A stretch of DNA of 7,543 nt from Mycobacterium sp. (GTDB lineage: Bacteria; Actinomycetota; Actinomycetes; Mycobacteriales; Mycobacteriaceae), in contig JAHBAP020000041.1 in assembly GCA_018500005.2 (NCBI GenBank), forward strand, positions 1 through 7,543, read 5' to 3'. This document shows positions 5,476 to 7,543 of the stretch, in pieces. Within the stretch, counting starts at the first letter, position 1; each line of letters opens with the position of its first letter. The notes below the pieces were generated by a model. The model searched no databases and was not told the origin of the DNA. It saw only the letters and a program-made list of their open reading frames with translations. The translations under genes and the position numbers were made by a program.

Positions 5476-6902
5476 CCTACCTCGTTGACGTTCTCTACAT
5501 CTTCGCGTTCTCGCTCTTCATCTATGGCTTGATGGGTCTGACTGGGCCCAAGACCGCGGTGCGCGGCAACTGGATCGCTGCGACCGGGATGGGCATCGCG
5601 GTGATCGCGACGCTGATCAGGATCCGCGACACCGCGTCGATCAACTGGATCCTGATCGTCGCCGGTCTTGCGATCGGCGTGATCCTCGGTGTGCCGCCGG
5701 CCAAGAAGACCAAGATGACGGCGATGCCGCAGCTTGTCGCGCTGTTCAACGGCGTCGGCGGCGGCACGGTGGCGCTGATCGCGTGGGCTGAATTCATCGA
5801 GACGAAGGGCTTCTCGCACTTCAAGCCGGACCAGTCGCCGACGGTTGCGCTGGTGGTCGGGTCGCTGTTCGCGGCGATCATCGGGTCGGTGTCGTTCTGG
5901 GGTTCGCTGGTCGCGTTCGCGAAGCTTCAGGAAACCATCATCCCGAAGAACGTCGAGAAAGCGTTCGTCAAGGGCGCCAAGGGATTCCAGGCCGCCAACA
6001 TCGTGCTGCTGATCGCGTCCCTCGGGGTGGCCGTGTACATCGGTCTGCACGGCGGCCTGTCGGTGTGGTGGATCGTGCTCCTGCTGGTGCTCGCCGGCAT
6101 CATGGGCCTGTTCGTGGTGTTCCCGATCGGCGGCGCCGACATGCCGGTCGTCATCTCGCTGCTCAACGCTCTGACCGGGCTCTCGGCCGCCGCAGCAGGT
6201 CTGGCGCTCAACAACACCGCGATGATCGTCGCCGGGATGATCGTCGGCGCGTCCGGTTCGATCCTGACGAACCTGATGGCCGTGGCGATGAACCGGTCGA
6301 TCCCTGCGATCGTGTTCGGCTCTTTCGGGGGCACTGACGCGGTGGGCGGACCGGGCGGGGCTGAACAGGGCACCGTCAAGGCCACCTCGCCGGCGGATGC
6401 GGCAATCCAGATGGCCTACGCCAACCAGGTGATCGTGGTGCCGGGCTACGGCCTGGCAGTGGCCCAGGCCCAGCATGCGGTCAAGGAGATGGCCGACCTG
6501 CTGGAGGAGAAGGGGGTCGAGGTCAAATTCGCCATCCACCCCGTTGCTGGGCGCATGCCGGGTCACATGAACGTTCTGCTCGCCGAAGCCGATGTCGACT
6601 ACGACGCTATGAAGGAAATGGACGACATCAACGGCGAATTCCCGCGCACCGACGTGACTTTGGTGATCGGGGCCAACGACGTCACCAACCCGGCGGCGCG
6701 CACCGACCCGTCCAGCCCGATCTTCGGTATGCCGATTCTCAACGTCGACCAGTCCCGGTCGGTGATCGTTCTGAAGCGGTCGATGTCCTCGGGCTACGCG
6801 GGAATCGAGAACCCACTGTTCTTCGGTCCGACGACCTCGATGTTGTTCGGCGACGCGAAGAAGTCGGTCGGTGAGGTCATCGAGGAACTCAAGGCGCTAT
6901 AA
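5472..6902 (+). CDS. pntB: NAD(P) transhydrogenase subunit beta
   Basis: 476 residues. Residues 1-275 hold about nine membrane helices, and 300-476 the NADP(H)-binding domain III. Landmarks: PIGGADMPVVISLLNALTG (218-236), AMNRS (272-276), VPGYGLAVAQAQ (323-334, the fingerprint loop), HPVAGRMPGHMNVLLAEA (356-373), VIGANDVTNPAA (398-409) and KRSMSSGYAG (435-444), whose Lys-Arg-Ser contacts the NADP 2'-phosphate in homologues. The start is GTG at 5472, overlapping the pntAb stop as GTGA, with a strong AAGGAGG (5458-5464) seven bases upstream. N93 occupies the place of E. coli beta His91, so the proton-pathway histidine must be elsewhere (see pntAb H42). Together the three subunits use proton re-entry to make NADPH from NADH, or run in reverse. 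Confidence 0.96.
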   Translation: MTYLVDVLYIFAFSLFIYGLMGLTGPKTAVRGNWIAATGMGIAVIATLIRIRDTASINWILIVAGLAIGVILGVPPAKKTKMTAMPQLVALFNGVGGGTVALIAWAEFIETKGFSHFKPDQSPTVALVVGSLFAAIIGSVSFWGSLVAFAKLQETIIPKNVEKAFVKGAKGFQAANIVLLIASLGVAVYIGLHGGLSVWWIVLLLVLAGIMGLFVVFPIGGADMPVVISLLNALTGLSAAAAGLALNNTAMIVAGMIVGASGSILTNLMAVAMNRSIPAIVFGSFGGTDAVGGPGGAEQGTVKATSPADAAIQMAYANQVIVVPGYGLAVAQAQHAVKEMADLLEEKGVEVKFAIHPVAGRMPGHMNVLLAEADVDYDAMKEMDDINGEFPRTDVTLVIGANDVTNPAARTDPSSPIFGMPILNVDQSRSVIVLKRSMSSGYAGIENPLFFGPTTSMLFGDAKKSVGEVIEELKAL

Positions 6903-6910
6903 GCCCGTCG

Positions 6911-6962
6911 AGATTGCACTCACGCAGGGCAGCCCCGCGGATTGTCTGCACGAGTGCAATTT
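6911..6962 (+). terminator. Inverted repeat just after pntB, possible terminator or operator
   Basis: ATTGCACTC (6913-6921) pairs exactly with GAGTGCAAT (6952-6960). The outer bases add an A-U and a G-U pair; inside, after a 2x2 mismatch, GCAG (6924-6927) pairs with CTGC (6946-6949). It starts nine bases after the pntB stop, a natural place for a terminator. No U-run follows, which is common in mycobacteria but weakens the call. The right arm also contains TGCAC-GA-GTGCA (6947-6958), an operator-like dyad, so a protein site is an alternative. Confidence 0.45.
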
Positions 6963-6984
6963 CGGTGAGAACCGGGTTGTCGCG

Positions 6985-7218
6985 ACGTTCTATTTCGACA
7001 CGGCGTTGAGTTCCAGTGCGGCTGCGCTGCCCACCCTGCTCGCTTTCGCCAAACCGGGACACATCACGTTCGGGTCCGACTTTCCGTTCGCCCCGTTGGC
7101 CGCCGGTCAACTGTTCGCCGCCGGCCTGCAAAACTATCCAGGTTTCGACGACACCGGACGTCGCGCCATCGAACGCGACGATGCCCTTGCACTGTCCCAC
7201 CGATTGGCGGCCCGATGA
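6985..7218 (+). pseudogene. C-terminal remnant of an amidohydrolase (Amidohydro_2-like)
   Basis: From about 6988 the frame ending at TGA 7216-7218 reads FYFDTALSSS, then a LAFAKPGHITFGSDFPFAP segment, then an Arg/Asp/Ala-rich tail. This resembles the last about 75 residues of metal-dependent amidohydrolases of the aminocarboxymuconate-semialdehyde decarboxylase type; the Asp of GSDFPF (7078-7080) is normally a catalytic/metal ligand. The family usually has about 300 residues, so roughly the first three quarters, including the HxH metal motif, are missing. No start codon with a ribosome site precedes it, and pntB lies directly upstream. It is therefore most likely a decayed gene end, not a functional protein. 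A short domain reusing this fold cannot be excluded. The stop overlaps the next gene by ATGA, a fossil of an operon. Confidence 0.6.
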
Positions 7219-7543
7219 ACGAGTTGACCACCACCGCCCCACGGCCCGATCCGATGCGGCTACGACTTGACTGTTACCCCGTCGTCGACGAGATCGCGGC
7301 CCGCTACGGGGATATGGACGCCAACGCGCACCTGAACAACCTCGCGCTGGAGTCGATGCACGAGAACGCCCGGGCCACGATGAACCGAGAACTGCTGCCG
7401 CAGGCGTACCTTCCCGGTAACCAACTGCGACTTGTCACCTCGCAGAACGCCGTGCATTTCCTGGCCGAGGCGCACTGGCCGGCGGTGATTCAGACCGGGG
7501 CGGGGGTCGGCCGGATCGGCCGCACTTCTTATATCGCCTCTAC
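7215..7543 (+). CDS. Hotdog-fold acyl-CoA thioesterase, 3' end beyond window
   Basis: 109 complete codons are visible from ATG 7215, open to the window edge. RYGDMDANAHLNNLALESMHENAR (about 30-53) matches the 4-hydroxybenzoyl-CoA thioesterase/FcbC pattern, in which D33, D35, H39 and the N41-N42 pair precede the long hotdog helix, with E50 in the helix at the usual acidic position. Residues 71-109 are beta strands of the sheet (LVTSQNAVHFLAEAHWP, then VIQTGAGVGRIGRTSYIAS). Such enzymes hydrolyse acyl- or aroyl-CoA to free acid and CoA; the substrate is not readable from sequence. The start gives a 4-base ATGA overlap with the amidohydrolase remnant; Met14 (7254) is an alternative. No good ribosome site is seen, so translation may once have depended on coupling. 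About 30-40 residues are probably missing. Confidence 0.85.
   Translation, partial: MNELTTTAPRPDPMRLRLDCYPVVDEIAARYGDMDANAHLNNLALESMHENARATMNRELLPQAYLPGNQLRLVTSQNAVHFLAEAHWPAVIQTGAGVGRIGRTSYIAS

Noticed and set aside
5091..6566. 491-codon minus-strand frame opposite pntAb and pntB
   Set aside because: His/Arg/Asp-rich product typical of antisense frames in high-GC genes, while the plus strand encodes clear Pnt subunits.

Overview
The window is high-GC actinobacterial DNA, most likely from a Mycobacterium/Mycolicibacterium species. Three things point there: a split, three-gene proton-translocating transhydrogenase (pntAa-pntAb-pntB) with mycobacterial-type proteins; an exported protein whose N-terminus (long n-region, then GRVGALAVALG) and later ESPMAWAVLAVTRR segment look like those of large mycobacterial secreted proteins; and a DosR-box-like palindrome upstream of pnt. 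Species cannot be fixed from the sequence alone.

Layout. (1) Positions 3438 down to 1, minus strand: 1146 codons of a very large exported, modular GH18 (chitinase-like) protein that runs off the left edge. Order from the N-terminus: signal peptide, Ala/Pro/Ser-rich linker, Trp-Gly module A, Calx-beta 1, Calx-beta 2, GH18 catalytic domain, Trp-Gly module B, Calx-beta 3, start of Calx-beta 4. This frame has no stop inside the window. (2) Positions 3439-4039: a 601-bp divergent intergenic region. It holds an inverted repeat that would hide the GH18 gene's ribosome binding site and AUG in an RNA stem, a DosR-like box, a G-run cluster and a possible pnt promoter. (3) Positions 4040-6902, plus strand: pntAa, pntAb and pntB, overlapping by 1 and 4 nt, certainly one operon. 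(4) Positions 6903-7218: an inverted repeat, then an apparent C-terminal remnant of an amidohydrolase. (5) From 7215, overlapping that remnant by ATGA: a hotdog-fold acyl-CoA thioesterase running off the right edge.

How it fits together. The Pnt proteins form a membrane enzyme coupling hydride transfer between NAD(H) and NADP(H) to proton movement; a DosR-like site would tie it to hypoxia or redox stress. The GH18 protein is a separate, divergently transcribed exported polysaccharide-active or polysaccharide-binding protein. The amidohydrolase remnant and thioesterase look like the tail of a different, degraded catabolic operon brought next to pntB. No mobile element, CRISPR array, tRNA or rRNA was seen. 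The least ordinary signals are the start-codon-masking stem and the repeated Trp-Gly/Calx-beta cassette on both sides of the GH18 domain.
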